A stretch of DNA of 64,000 nucleotides from Theodoxus fluviatilis (GCA_034096865.1 JAWQFJ010000517.1:62001-126000); one strand, 5' to 3'. Counted from the stretch's first letter, positions 31,178 to 42,850 are shown. Program-made: numbers and translations. Notes: generated from the sequence alone by a model not told the origin.

Positions 31178-31700
31178 TCCCCTCTCTCCTCCCTCTATCA
31201 TGTATCCTGCGCCTCAGACGACCATGTTATATACGTTGCAAGACCAGCCTACTATGTAGCTTATCTGTCTGGGAGCGTCGCTGAGCCGCCTTCCCTTATC
31301 CTTTGTTACTTGAACTTGACATGTGACCTCGGACAGCTTTCCTCCTATCGTTCGCGCGCTATGCCTAAATTGTTAGAAACAAGAGACAAATTTGATGCTT
31401 TCTCTAAATTAAGGCATCTGATTGCAATGGTGCAATATTCATTCGGTTGACTTTGTTATGCCTATCAAGACAATACCTGGTGTGAATAATTTCGAGTAAG
31501 TATAAGGCAGCAATGAGCCTTTTTCTATCATTAGGAAAACACAACTCAGAAACAGGCTGAGATCTACTACGGCCGATCGCAAGTCTGGCTCCCCTGAGGT
31601 CCGCACATTTATTTGATAAAGAGGGACAGGTCTAGAGAGACACCCACCACCAGTCCCTTGAGAGACCCCCATCCCATCTGGGGGAGAGACCACTGCCACC
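31178..31700 (+). mobile_element. LTR (right piece)
   Basis: Resumes the LTR interrupted at 28992: catgtatcctgcgcctcag, accagcctactatgta, aaggcatctgattgcaat and aagtataaggcagcaatgag all recur in order at 34470-34800. Confidence 0.7.
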
Positions 31701-32845
31701 ATTGTCTTGGGTTTGGTCTAGGCCATTACCATCAGGCCTGGGACCAGCCTGCAGCTCCTATACCCATGGGTAAAAATGAAGTTGTGGAAAGCAGTAGCAA
31801 TTGTCTCATGCCTGGGCCCTTATACTCCACCCCCCCCCCCCCCCCCCCCCCCCCCACCCCCCATCACAAGTAATTCCAAGTATTTTTTATTATTTGTTAA
31901 TTTATTTTTCAAACATGTTTATTATTTGCTTTCAGGTCCGTTACCTATCTTGAGTTGGGAGCAGAGATTCCATGGAATGTGTGCGGAACGTGTACAGCAA
32001 GGTGATGGCTAAAGGTGCAAGCTTGCATTACAACAACAAAGGGAAGAGAGGGAAAAGAACATTCAGCATCTTCACTACCCTGCGAGTGGCGATGATGGGC
32101 AAGTCGCAATCCATTTTGGACTTGCGTTTGTAGCAAAAGTGATTCTATGTACTCACTTAACGTTAAAAACAAAAACAAAAAACACACACACAAAACTGGA
32201 TATTTCTCAAACACTGGGTATGGTGAAAAGGCGTGATTTTCATGCAGGTGATACCATTTTATATCTGTCAAAGTTTTTCTGATCAGTATTTGGTCTGCAG
32301 AAACCTTTGTTTAGGCTTATTAATCTGGTCTGTTGTTGTTTTTTTGTTGTTGTTGCTTATTACATACTCAGACCCCTTGATGTCTGATGTCTTACTCGTT
32401 TGTGTGTTACAGAAGGAATCCTTGCAAAATATCCAGAGCTGTCCGAAAGTACCATCACAGAGATAAGTGCTAAGTGGTTCACCGGGTCAGGCGACAGGGA
32501 TGGGGGAGACAGCATAGGCAGAAACAGAACAGAGGGGGTCAAGACCAGGATCAGAACCCGTAGAGTTGGAGTAGCCCCATGGAAATATTGAAGTTGTTTT
32601 ACAACAATTTAAACCAAAACTATAATTATGAGGTACACTGTTCAGCAGATAACTTGAAAACAGAAAGGGCACCTGCCGGGCCACATTGGGCGATTCAGGT
32701 GGTAAAGGGTTAAGGTGCAAGAGAAATTGCGCACTGATAATGATGAGGGTGCTGAAGGTTTTAATTATACAGCTGAGCTTAATACATGTCCGGCTTAAAA
32801 TGGAAAAAGGAACAACATTTTTGTTTACATGCTATCACCCCCCTC

Positions 32846-32882
<37 letters not shown>

Positions 32883-33090
32883 TGTAACATTGTTTTATTG
32901 TTGTAGTCACACATCTGCTTAATTTGAATGGTGGGTCACACAGATCTGCAATGGGGAGGTGATTAGCTGATTTCAGCTGATTTTGTTCCCACTTTCAGCT
33001 GAATTTATGTCAATTTCAAGGGTGGAATTCCCATCCCTGCAAATTTCTATGGCTGTTTCAGTGGCGAAAAAACAATCCTCTGTATTGTTT
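31700..33090. other. Unassigned; poly-C tracts and one possible exon
   Basis: Contains poly-C runs at about 31830-31862 and 32849-32882. At 32411 an acceptor (gtgtgttacag) opens a frame GILAKYPELSESTITEISAK, then WFTGSGDRDGGDSIGRN, to a stop at 32591. It looks like a last exon but I do not recognise the protein. Confidence 0.35.
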
Positions 33091-33097
33091 TTTGCAG

Positions 33098-33412
33098 GAG
33101 TGGCTTTCCAGGTGTGGTGGGTGCTGTTGATGGTACACATATCGAGATGCTGGCTCTGAAATTACTTCAGGGATTCATACTTCAACAAGAATGGGACAGC
33201 AAGTCTTCAGCTTCAGGTTGTAGCAAACCACAACTTGTTGTTTCTGGACGTCTTTTGCGGCTATCCAGGTTCAGTGCATGACACCAGAGTTTGGAGGAAC
33301 TGCCCCCTGAAGGAAAAGGTGGAAAATGAGTTGCCACGTCAGTTCCACCTTCTTGGAGATTCTGCGTATGGCCTCGAACATTACATGATGACACCCTTCA
33401 GGGTTCCATTGT
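33098..33412 (+). pseudogene. Harbinger transposase fragment
   Basis: GFPGVVGAVDGTHIEM (first catalytic Asp), then after a small frameshift LQLQVVANHNLLFLDVFCGY, PGSVHDTRVWRN and HLLGDSAYGLEHYMMTPF. These are the DDE_Tnp_4 blocks of HARBI1-like transposases. The fragment lacks both ends, is frameshifted, and runs directly into the tandem repeat at 33413. Confidence 0.85.
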
Positions 33413-34265
33413 GTGCAGCCTCTCTACACAATAGCAAAGGAGAACCAAAGTTCCCCCAAGAGAAGGACAGACCTTACAGGCCTGCCCTCTTGGTGAACAG
33501 AGGGGTGGAAGTAAATGTCAGATTTCACCAGACTCCATCATAAGTTACTTTGTCTTCATGAAAAATGGGAATGCCTAAATACAACTACGACACAAAATTT
33601 CAACTCGTAGTTATCTTGTGTACATTCCACAACAATTTTATACAAATTACCTTCCCCCAAACATTCCAGAACCAATGTGATCTAACCTAGCACTGATCCT
33701 AGACCTTTCCTTTCAACTTTCACTGACGTTTTCTGTGAAACTCATTTTGACCATGAAGGTCAAAGAACTTGGAGAGGCTCCTATGTGTGCAGCCTCTCTA
33801 CACAATAGCAAAGGAGAACCAAAGTTCCCCCAAGAGAAGGACAGACCTTACAGGCCTGCTCTCTTGGTGAACAGAGGTGTGGAAGTGAATGTGAATTTTC
33901 ACCAGACTCCATCATAAGCAATTTTGTCTCCATGAAAAATGGCAACTTGCAGTACCTTGTGTACATTTCACAATATTTACAAATACCTTCCCTCAAACTC
34001 TTTCCAGAACCAATGTGCTCCTCCAATCAAGCATGATCCTAGACCCAAAAGAGAGCATGCCTTTCATTTCAACTTACACTGAAGTTTCCAGTGGAAAAAA
34101 CTCATTTTGACCATGAAGGCCAAAGGACGTGGACAGGCTTCTCTGCACAATAACGAAGAACCTAAGTTCCTCCAAGAGAGGGACAGACCTTCCAGGCCTG
34201 CTCCTTCGGATGACACTGGTGTGAAAGTGGATGTGAATTTTCACCAGACTCCATCATTAGTGGGA
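33413..34265 (+). repeat. Tandem repeat of about 360 bp, 3 copies
   Basis: Copies start near 33413, 33783 and 34135. Each contains an open stretch of the type CAASLHNSKGEPKFPQEKDR then PYRPALLVNRGVEVNV and FHQTPS before a stop. The third copy is more diverged. A related piece without this stretch is at 37690-37830. I do not recognise the protein. Confidence 0.8.
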
Positions 34266-34273
34266 ATGCTTAT

Positions 34274-35110
34274 GTGGCCGGGTGAAGTGAAGCCCAAAGT
34301 TTTACTCTCTCTCTCTCTCCCTCTCTCTCTCTCTCCTTCTCTCTTTCTCTCTCTCTCGCCCTCTCTCTCTCTCCTCCCCCTCCTCCCCTCCTCCCTTTTG
34401 CCTTGTCAAAGCGCTGGCCCAAGCCAAGCACTGTCAGCATGTTTCCCCTCTCCCCCTCCCTGTATCCCTGTATCATGTATCCTGCGTCTCAGACGGCCAT
34501 GTTCTATATATGTTGTAAGACCAGCCTACTATGTATCTTATCAGCCTGGGAGGGTCCCAGTGCGCCTCCCCTTATCTGTTTGTTAATTGAACTTGACATG
34601 TGACTTCGGACAGCTCCCCTCTATCGTTTGCGCGGCTATTCATAAATCGTTAGAATCTAGAGACAAATTTGATAATTTCTCTAAATTAAGGCATCTGATT
34701 GCAATGGTGCAATATTCATTCGATTGACTTTGTTATGCCTATCAAGGCAACACTTGGTTTGAATAATTTCGAGTAAGTATAAGGCAGCAATGAGCCTTTT
34801 TATATCACTAGGAAAGCACAACCCCAAGACAGGCTGAAATCCACCACTGCTGATTTCAAGCCTGGCTCCCCTGGGGTCCGCGCGTTGCTTTGATAAGGAG
34901 GGGCTGTCGGCAGGTCGAGAGAGAGCTCACCAGCAGTCTCTACAGAGGCGTTCACCACCAGTCTCTTGGGAGACCACTGTCATCCACGTTTAATAAAGAA
35001 AACTGGAAACGTCACGGGTTTGCCTCCTCCCTGTCTTGAACATCAACGGACCAGGAGCCTGCATCACCAACCAGGCACAACATCACCTTGGCTCCACCAC
35101 ATTCATATAC
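34274..35110 (+). mobile_element. LTR, second copy of the 28.9-kb LTR
   Basis: Starts tgtggccgggtgaagtgaag, has a CT-rich stretch at 34307-34400 where the other copy has poly-C, and a polyadenylation signal tttaataaag near 34990. No polypurine tract or primer site was seen next to it, so it may be a solo LTR. The right end is approximate. Confidence 0.65.
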
Positions 35111-35186
35111 CAGTGATTTGTGACACAAAACGGCGACACAATATCCTCTGGGTACAATCCACAATCAGGCCATGAAACGTTTCCAG

Positions 35187-35445
35187 TAAGACCTACTTCT
35201 GTGCGGAGGTTCTAACAAACCTGAAGATGTCCAGAGCCTTCAAAGTTACATTCCAACTGCTTACTACCATACTTAGATGGCGCATCAGCTGATAATCTTG
35301 AGGTCTGGACAATGTTGACACTGTGCAATATTTGACTGACCTGTTCCTGCAGAGGGTGATTTTTCACGGCTCTACGACTGGCAGTCTGTCTATTCAATGA
35401 GAAGGTGCCCCTCAAGGTCAAGGTCAAACAACTAAACCTAGCACC
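35187..35445. repeat. Interspersed repeat joined to a half-site-repeat fragment
   Basis: The block from ttccagtaagacctactt to ggcagtctgtctattca matches the 288-bp unit at 49.6-51.0 kb. It is followed by gagaaggtgcccctcaaggt, a fragment of the half-site repeat. The same junction occurs near 51030. Confidence 0.8.
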
Positions 35446-35460
35446 ATTCTCCATGCTCTT

Positions 35461-36507
35461 TTGCTCCAGGCTTTGGACAAGATGAAAGAAGCCGGCATGA
35501 AGGTGAAGATTGTGATCGCTGATCAGGGCAGCAACAACCGGCGAGTTCTGGAAAAGCTGTGTGGTGCAACGCAAGAGTCGCCGTTCTTCTACCACAATGG
35601 TGACAGAGTGTTAGTGTTGTACGACCCTCCACATCTCTTGAAGAACATCCGTAACAATTTGAAGAAGTATGGTTTTCAGTACAATGCCAAAGACATAGAG
35701 TGGAGTCATATTGCAGAGATGTTTGCGTTTGATTCTAAGAACAACGTGAAACTAGCTCCGAAACTGACCAGAAAGCACATTTACCTTCCACCATTTGCAT
35801 CGCTCAACGTCAAATACGCTGCGCAGGTGTTATCCCACACTGTGGCAGCTGCCATGTCGACGTTGGTTCGCCTCAATGTGTTGCCGCCTGCAGCACAAGA
35901 AACTGCGATGTTTGTTGAAACGTTTGACAGCCTCTTCAATTGCTTCAACAGCGGCACGTTGCGGTCCACTCAGAAAATGCGGCACGCAGTTAGCGACAAG
36001 TCAGGGCATCAGGCGTTCCTGCTGAAGACACGCGAGTGGCTGAAGCAGTTGAAGTCAGGATCATCACGTGCTCTGCCCTGTCTCAATGGATGGATCATGG
36101 GTATCAACTGTCTACTCCTGCTGTGGGAAGATTTGAGGGTCAATCACAACTTCAAGTTTCTTCTGACTTCTCGCCTCAATCAAGACTGCGTTGAAAATTT
36201 GTTCTCAGTGGTGAGAGGAAAGGGAGGCAATAGGGACAACCCCAACGCCCAGGAGTTTCGACAAGCCTTGAGGACTGCCATGGTTGATGCAATACTCCTC
36301 CACAGCGACAACAGCAACTGCTTGGCAGATTCTGACAAGTTTCTACTCTCTTTGTCGTCTCTGAGCGCTGCAGTCCTAGATGCACCAGTGATTCCACCCG
36401 AGCCACATGCACAAGAAATTCCACCCGAGCCACATGCACAAGAAATTCCACCCGAGCATGTGGCACGAGAAATTCCGCAGGGCAGGAGAGCGAGTTTTTC
36501 TTCTTGA
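35461..36507 (+). pseudogene. P-element/THAP9-type transposase fragment
   Basis: 348 residues without stop. Key blocks: VKIVIADQGSNNRRVLEKLC (catalytic Asp region), VLVLYDPPHLLKNIRNNLKK (second Asp, the DPPHL.KN.RN motif), LLTSRLNQDCVENLFSVVRG and GGNRDNPNAQEFRQALRT (the C-terminal acidic region typical of THAP9 and P transposase). The THAP DNA-binding domain and leucine zipper at the N-terminus are missing; upstream sequence is other repeats. The tail has three copies of an (R/Q)EIPPEPHA-like repeat. It once cut and pasted P-type DNA; this copy cannot bind DNA as it stands. Confidence 0.85.
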
Positions 36508-36539
36508 ATAAACAGCTTGAGGACACGGTACACAGTCTT

Positions 36540-36665
36540 GTGGTTCCCAGCACCGAATCTTAAGGTCTGGACAATGTTGACACTGTGCAGTATTTGACTG
36601 ACCTGTTCCTGCAGAGGGTGATTTTTCACGGCTCTACGGCTGGCAGTCTGTCTATTCAACCAGAA
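36540..36665. repeat. Partial copy of the 288-bp interspersed unit
   Basis: aaggtctggacaatgttgac to ggcagtctgtctattcaa matches the right half of the unit at 49.6-51.0 kb. It ends just before the mariner insertion. Confidence 0.8.
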
Positions 36666-36691
36666 GGAAGTACATGTAACCAGCAAAAGTA

Positions 36692-37660
36692 CAGGGTGAC
36701 ACCATAAAAAGTATCATCACCTAAACTTGAATAACTTTTGAAATATTCAATCAATTCTTTTAATTTTTTTAGATTCATCAAGAAGAAGCCTTGCTCTGTA
36801 AGTGTACACAAGTGGAACTTTGAGATGCCTTGGACCACTGAGCAAAAGACATTTATAGTCGAGGCATATTTTCGGCTGAAGTCTATTCATGCAGCTCAGC
36901 TGCAATTCAGACAACGGTTAGGATGTCGGGAATTTCCTCTCCACAGGACGATCTACAGTTGGGTCAACAAGTTCAGAACCCATGGGACTGTGCTAAACTT
37001 AAATGGTAAAGACACTAACTGACAATCATACTCTGGACGACCAAAATCATCAAGGACACCACCCAACGTTGCTGCAGTCAGAGACTCTGTTGCCCGCAGC
37101 CCAAACAAGTCTGTGCGTCGTCGAAGTCAAGATCTTGGAATCAACCGGGAGTCCGTGAGGAGAATTTTGATCTCAGAACTCCACTTGTATCCTTACAGAA
37201 TACAGATTAAACAAAAGCTTACACCTGCTATGGCAGTGTTTCCCTGACCGACTGATCAGCCGCAGATGTGACCCAGAGTGGTCGCCGCATTCACCGGACT
37301 TGAACCCCCCAGATTTTTATCTGTGGGGATACCTAAAGGACAGGGTGCATGTAAACAACCCCCAGACCATCCCAGACCTGAAGGCAGCAATCACAGCAGC
37401 CATAAGAGCGATATCAAGGGAGGAGTGCGAGAGGCGAACTTTGCACAATGGATCGAAGTGTGTTCGCAGCACCAGGGAGCACACTTGGAGCACATTTTGG
37501 ATCGCCAGTGACACAGAGAGTTTTTGATGTACAGATGTGAAACATTAGGGATGTCTTCTACATAGACTTTACCTAATGTCACCAAAGTTTTGTGTTGATC
37601 TGAGTACAATTTCAAAAGTTATTCGAATTTTGGTGATGATACTTTTTTTGTGTCACCCTG
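36692..37660 (+). mobile_element. Mariner-type element, internally deleted, with TA duplication
   Basis: TIRs of about 30 bp: CAGGGTGACACCATAAAAAG then TATCATCACC at the left, and the inverse (one indel, one change) at the right. TA flanks both ends (36690-36691 and 37661-37662). The transposase has a DUF4817-type helix-turn-helix (MPWTTEQKTFIVEAYF, TIYSWVNKFRTHGTVLN), a stop at about 37020, then RSPNKSVRRRSQDLGI, and after an internal deletion near 37235 the end of the catalytic domain (SPDLNPPDFYLWGYLKDRV). The part with the first two catalytic Asp residues is deleted. Confidence 0.9.
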
Positions 37661-37662
37661 TA

Positions 37663-38227
37663 ACATGCGGACCAGTTCAGCGGGACACATCTGTGAAAGT
37701 GAATGTGAAAAGTGGGAATGCCAGTGACTTGTGACACAAAATGGCAACAATATTATCTTCTGGGTACAAACTATAATCACTTTTAAAAATACCTTCCCCA
37801 AACTCTCTCTGGAACCAATGAGATTCAATAGAACAACTTGTCATCCCAGTGCCGACTCATGTGATACATACATCACAATCCTCTCGTAGGAGTGGATGCA
37901 ATGTGGCTGTTATTTCAGCACTTGCTTGGTAGCACATTAACATTTGAACTTGAAGAACAAACAGATTCATTAATCAATTAATTCACCGACAACGCACCGC
38001 GGTGAGGTGAGCACCGGTTGACGACGCACCGCATCATATGATGCTATGCTTATGTAAATTACTTGTGCGTGCTGTGAGGGGCTCTTAACCAATCGAGGTA
38101 GTCTAGTTCCCTTATGAGATAGTGAGGAACATTGTAGATCGTCTGTGTCACTGAATTTGAAGAGGATAAGGCACTGCCAGACTTTGTTTACACATGTGGC
38201 AAGGGGGCGATTTCAGGCTAAATCACA
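37663..38227. other. Unassigned with a fragment of the 360-bp repeat
   Basis: 37680-37830 resembles the right half of the 33.4-34.3 kb repeat. At 37985-38032 gacaacgcaccgcggtgagg and gacgacgcaccgcatcat form a short direct repeat. A TTAA occurs at 38085-38088, but I could not confirm it as the border of the next piggyBac element. Confidence 0.4.
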
Positions 38228-40925
38228 ATGGCGTCGCAGCAGGACGATGACGAGGATTTTGGTGAAATCGCTATGAAAGAAGGATCAGATGAGGAGGACA
38301 ATGTGCTCCTTTTTTCCGAAGAGGACGAAGATGAATAAGATGCAGTTTTAGAGGAGCAGATCCTAGATATAGTAAGGGAACTGATGACCGAAGAAGAGGA
38401 ATCGGAAACTGATCCATACATGTTGTCAGCTGAGCAAGTCAGCCTCCCTCCAGCTGAAGTACAAACAGGCATGCCAGAGCCAACAGCTGGCCCTAGTGGT
38501 CTCCAGGCTTCTGGTGTTTCATCAGCACAAGAGGAACAAGAAGAAGAAATGACTCTAGATGTGCCTGTGACTGAGCAGGATGTGGAATCTGCTGGTGAAA
38601 GTGAACAGGAACTGCCCATTTACGACACTGAGTGGGTGCGAAATCTGACCAACTTCCCCTGCAAGGGCACTTTCTCTGCAACAACAGGTCTGCAATCTGA
38701 CATGCCAGCCGATGCAAAGCCTGTGCAATTTTACCAGCTCCTTCTTCCCATTACCATCTTGGATCACATGAAGGCAGAAACCAACAGGTATGCATCAAAG
38801 GTGATTGCAAGCGTGAAGCAGAGTGGGCGTGTCCTTCACCACACTCTGTCTACAACACCTGGAAGGCTGCCACCAAGAGGGAATTCCTCAATTTCCTCAT
38901 CATCCTGCTCCACATGGGGATAATGGTGAAGCCTCCACGGTCAGACTACTGGACAAGGGTGCCCTGCCTCTACTCACCATTTGCTGCCTCCCTGCTGCCC
39001 CGAGAACGCTTTCGAGCGATTCTTGGATTCTTCCACCTGAACGACAACAGGACCTATGTGGCAAGAGGCCAGTCTGGCCACGACCCTCTACACAAAGTGC
39101 GGCCACTGATTGATCATCTGAGACAGGTAAGTGTTGTTTTGTAGTACCTTTGCATGCTGCTATGACAGTATGGGGTACTGCTATAGTTTGTGTTTGAAAT
39201 TGTATTCAATATAAGCCTGCACCAATGATTTGCCAAGTCAGGCAAAGTAACTGTACCAGGTGTGTGACAACACTTCATTGATACTGCAATGTCTTTTTTA
39301 TATAGTACTTTTGTTCAGAATGCAAACTTGTGTGCTGATTCATTTATGGACATTTCAATTGTCAAAATGCTTCATCTTTTGAGTGACTGTGTACATTCTC
39401 CACTGTTTTTGATTACCAAGCCAGATTTAGTATTTTAGCCCCACTCCCAGGCAGCCTTCACACACTTTATGCTTGATCATGGCTGTGTCTATACATCCAT
39501 CACCAAGCAGCTGTGTGCCTTCTGAATTTCAGCAGCCAGCAGTTAACCCCAATGAGATGCCACAGCAGACATTTGCTTCCATTGTCCCATCTCCTTCCAC
39601 TGGCCCATGTACTTATACTTATGTCTACCTTCCTGGCCAGAAAGTGTGCATTGATAAAGCCATGTGTCCCTGAAGAGGAAGGTGGGGGTTCAAGCTGTAC
39701 CAACTGTGTGAGAGCGGCAGTGGCCATGTCTGGGACTTTGAGGTAATGTGCCGGATGCCTGGTCTCAGCAATACACCCTATGATGTCTGCCACAGGCTCA
39801 TGGAACCTCTAAGGAAAATGGTCATGTCTTGTATGTAGACAATTACTATTGCAATCCAGCACTGTGCTTTAGCATGTCTGAGGAGAACACTGGGGTTGTT
39901 GGCACTGTTTGAGATTGTTACTGCTGTGGTTGCAGTGTAGTGGTGACCTGTGGGGATAGATTGCTGTGGTTGCAATTGACTGAGGTTGTTAATGCTGTGG
40001 TTGCAGGGTTAGTGGTGACCTACGGGATGTGGGGATAGATTGCTGTAGTTGCAAGTTCTGGCTTTGGAAGTTGGTGGTTTTGTTTGGTTTGTTTTCATTG
40101 TATGCTTTATATTTTGATTGAGTGTTGTTTGTGATTTGATGTTGTTGGTTTGTGGGTGTACTTTATTGATTTGTTGATCAGCCATGCTTAGTAGCTGCGC
40201 AGAGGCATGCTAGTCTTTGTGTTGTTGTATTGGTTTGTATAATAAATTGTATTGGTTATATTTCTTTTCTTGTATTGTTGTATCTTTTGATTGGATGTTG
40301 TTTTTCTCTCTCTGGGAAAAAGTCCCAGTAGAAAGGGACCCGTGACCTGCCCAAAGATTTATACTCTGGAGTGATGAAGAAAGGAGAAAGATTTTAGAAG
40401 ATAGAAGAAGTTTCATGCCCTTCGATGGAGGGACAAACGTGATGTATGCCTCCTCACCACTGAACACCTGCTCAACATGGTGGAGGTGACATCACACACT
40501 GAGAGAAAGATGAAGCCATCTACTGTGGTTGATTACACCCAAAACATGTCTGGGGTGGACCGCAGTGACCAGATGGTTGCATACATGCCACTTCACAAAA
40601 AGACTGAAGTGGTGGAAGAAGCTTTGCTTCCACCTGCTGACCCCGGTCATTGTGCAAGCACTGTCTGTACAACAAGCACCAGCGGTCAAAGGGGAAGCGC
40701 CCACTGAAACTGAGAGATTTTGTCGTCTCAGTCATCACTGCTACGGCTGCAGGTCAAGTACAGGCAGCTGCAGAGGAAGCCACCCCTGGGCCTTCAGGCA
40801 ACACACAGGCTGGCATTCAAACAGTCCAGACACTTCCCTGAACCTGTTCCAGCTGGAGAGGTGAAGTCTAGGACTCAAAGGGTATGTATTGTATGCTATG
40901 CCAGGAGTATCAAGGGGAACAAAGA
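38228..40925 (+). pseudogene. piggyBac transposase (PGBD-like), decayed copy 1
   Basis: In order: an acidic start (MASQQDDDEDFGEIAMKEG, in-frame stop at 38336); WVRNLTNFPCKGTFSATTGL and ITILDHMKAETNRYASKV; after a frameshift near 38835, EFLNFLIILLHMGIMVKPPR and RFRAILGFFHLNDNRTY; then KVCIDKAMCP (first catalytic Asp), MPGLSNTPYDVCHRLMEPL and a frameshifted YVDNYYCNPALC (second Asp) at 39630-39880; then RWRDKRDVCLLTTEHL and QNMSGVDRSDQMVAY (third Asp) at 40410-40600; and the start of the C-terminal cysteine-rich domain (RVCIVCYARSIKG), cut off at about 40925 by a DIRS element. A good donor (CAG|gtaagtg) at 39127 suggests an original intron. About 500 bp of imperfect repeats interrupts 39905-40400. 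Confidence 0.85.
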
Positions 40926-40926
40926 T

Positions 40927-42227
40927 TTAACTTCACATATCTTACCATATCTCACAAGCACATAAATCTTGCTCCACCGAGCAAAATCGGCGAAACCAAA
41001 ACAAACTGCCCCAGTCACCTCCCCTTGATCACGTGATCAATCCCAGAAACCTCCTCTTTTCTCCCTGCCATTTTTTCTTGGTGTGTCGTGAGTATTTCTG
41101 GTGAAACTTTTTCGTTTTTCATGGCTTCTACGAGCAGACTCGTGTCTGCTGACCCTGTCAGTGACATGCCATCGGTTTCGGGAGGCGCTGTCATCGATTC
41201 TGACAGCTTGCAGTCAGGTAGCGGTCCCACTTTATTTGTTGGTTATGCTTCCAGTACTGACAATGCTTACGCCATTGCTCGCATGCAGCCGGCTGGCTGT
41301 ACTGTTAGCAGTGTCAGTGGTAGACCCCAGCCAACTACGGTTGTCTCTGGGGGTTCCACACCTCAGGGACTTGCCTTTGCCACTTCTGTGGATCTGGCGG
41401 CCTCTGTTCCCGCTCCTCCCCCTCTTGGGGGGAATAGTGTTTCCCCTGCCTTTGTGGCATCAGGGGGCACCACCTCTGGCTTGTCTCAGCCAAGCTCTAT
41501 CCACCCTCTGGGGGGTATGGGAGGGGGCTTTGGTGGGTTTCCACCCACCCTTCCCTGGATGTGGGGTACTCCTAGCCCTTCTGGGCCTGGATTCCCCCAA
41601 GGGCAAGGGTTTAATCCATTTGCGGCCATGGCTCAGGGATGCAATCCCTTTTTGCCTTGGGCATGGATGGGACAGCCCCCTGCCTCTCAGGCAGCGGCGG
41701 TTGCGTCTGTTTTCCCTCCAGCAGTTACCTCCTCTGCTGGTGAGGTGAGCTCAAGACGCGTTCCCCCTTCTTCCACTCCTGCTGTTTTTACTTCAGGCAG
41801 TGGTGTTGCCTTCACCGCCCCCCTTCTGGCGGTGAGCGTCTCAGGCGGTACCCCTCCCATTTCTCGTGGTGGTGAGGCAGGTCCCAGCCGCGTTCGCGCT
41901 CAACAAGTGAGGCACCGCTCTCTTGATGCTGACGCTCTCAGCGTTCTTGCTGATGATGAGTCTTTGGACTCTGATTTTGAGGGTGGTTCGGCCTATGTGG
42001 TGGCCGCTCCTGTTCGGGAGTCTGACTCCCACAGAGCGCTCAGTCGGGGCTACGACAGTGATTCTGCCTCCGTAGCCTCATCCGTCGCCAACACCCCTTC
42101 TGATGGTTCTGCCTCCTTGCCTTCCAATCAGGACTTGTTGAAGGTTCTGGAGAAATTTCACCCGGAGGTGGTTGCTTTGCTAACTTTGCTTTTTGTGGTG
42201 ACCTGTACCTGCTCTCCAGTCTGCTAG
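40927..42227 (+). mobile_element. DIRS retroelement, 5' part
   Basis: Begins with ttaacttcacatatcttacc, the inverse of the DIRS terminal region at 30.83-31.17 kb, and continues through the gag-like ORF. The element is cut soon after this ORF, so no pol is present. It truncates the piggyBac copy to its left. Confidence 0.75.
41088..42227 (+). CDS. DIRS gag-like ORF
   Basis: 379 residues, open, rich in Ser, Pro, Gly and Val with low complexity (for example FPPTLPWMWGTPSPSGPGF). An acidic segment follows (DADALSVLADDESLDSDFEG) and FHPEVVALLTLLF near the end. DIRS first ORFs are poorly conserved, and I assign this one from its position after the DIRS terminus. The likely start is MASTSRLVSADPV at 41121 or the upstream Met at 41088. 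Confidence 0.6.
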   Translation: MSISGETFSFFMASTSRLVSADPVSDMPSVSGGAVIDSDSLQSGSGPTLFVGYASSTDNAYAIARMQPAGCTVSSVSGRPQPTTVVSGGSTPQGLAFATSVDLAASVPAPPPLGGNSVSPAFVASGGTTSGLSQPSSIHPLGGMGGGFGGFPPTLPWMWGTPSPSGPGFPQGQGFNPFAAMAQGCNPFLPWAWMGQPPASQAAAVASVFPPAVTSSAGEVSSRRVPPSSTPAVFTSGSGVAFTAPLLAVSVSGGTPPISRGGEAGPSRVRAQQVRHRSLDADALSVLADDESLDSDFEGGSAYVVAAPVRESDSHRALSRGYDSDSASVASSVANTPSDGSASLPSNQDLLKVLEKFHPEVVALLTLLFVVTCTCSPVC

Positions 42228-42229
42228 CA

Positions 42230-42850
42230 GGGGGTCAGCCCAGCTGCCCTGTCCCAGCACTATCTTTATTTTATCATAAACATCCTCTGGGCACTCCCTT
42301 CCATTCCATCTCTGCACCAGACTAGTTGGACACAGATACTTGCGACCACCCTGTCTTATCCTGCTTTTCCCAAATTCTTGGACAGCAGATGCCACATTGG
42401 CTCCTTCCTCCTAGGATTTCCAGCAACTGCACCCGACACCCCTCCCCCAAGGTTTGGCTCCTCTCCCGAACCTGGTTATTCCAGTCAGAGAGGATATTAC
42501 TGGGATGCTTAGGAGTTGAGAGTCGTCAGCTTCAAGATGAGAAACTTCATGTATTTGGTAATTGAATAAAGGCTTACAACCGGACTTGCATTCTGCCATC
42601 ATGTCTTGCCACTCCCGGTCTCACTCCAACCCCCGGCATCACCACCACCCAACCCCCCCCCTCACCCCTCCTCACCCCCCCCCCCCCCCCCCGGGCATCA
42701 CGCACCCCCCACACACACACACCCCGGCCTCATCCCACCTCCTAGACTCACCTCACCCCATAGCCTCAACCCACCCGTGTTCCAACCCATCCACGTCTCC
42801 TCCTACCCCCCATCCCCCCTTCAACCCTCACACAGGAAAACTTTCCCCTA
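42230..42850. other. Unassigned with C-rich low complexity
   Basis: 42630-42840 is a Pro/His-coding CCACC-type low-complexity stretch with a poly-C run at 42676-42692. Before it nothing is recognised. Confidence 0.5.

Noticed and set aside
41101..41748. Overlapping 215-residue leucine/proline-rich frame
   Set aside because: It is a shadow of the DIRS gag-like frame in another register.
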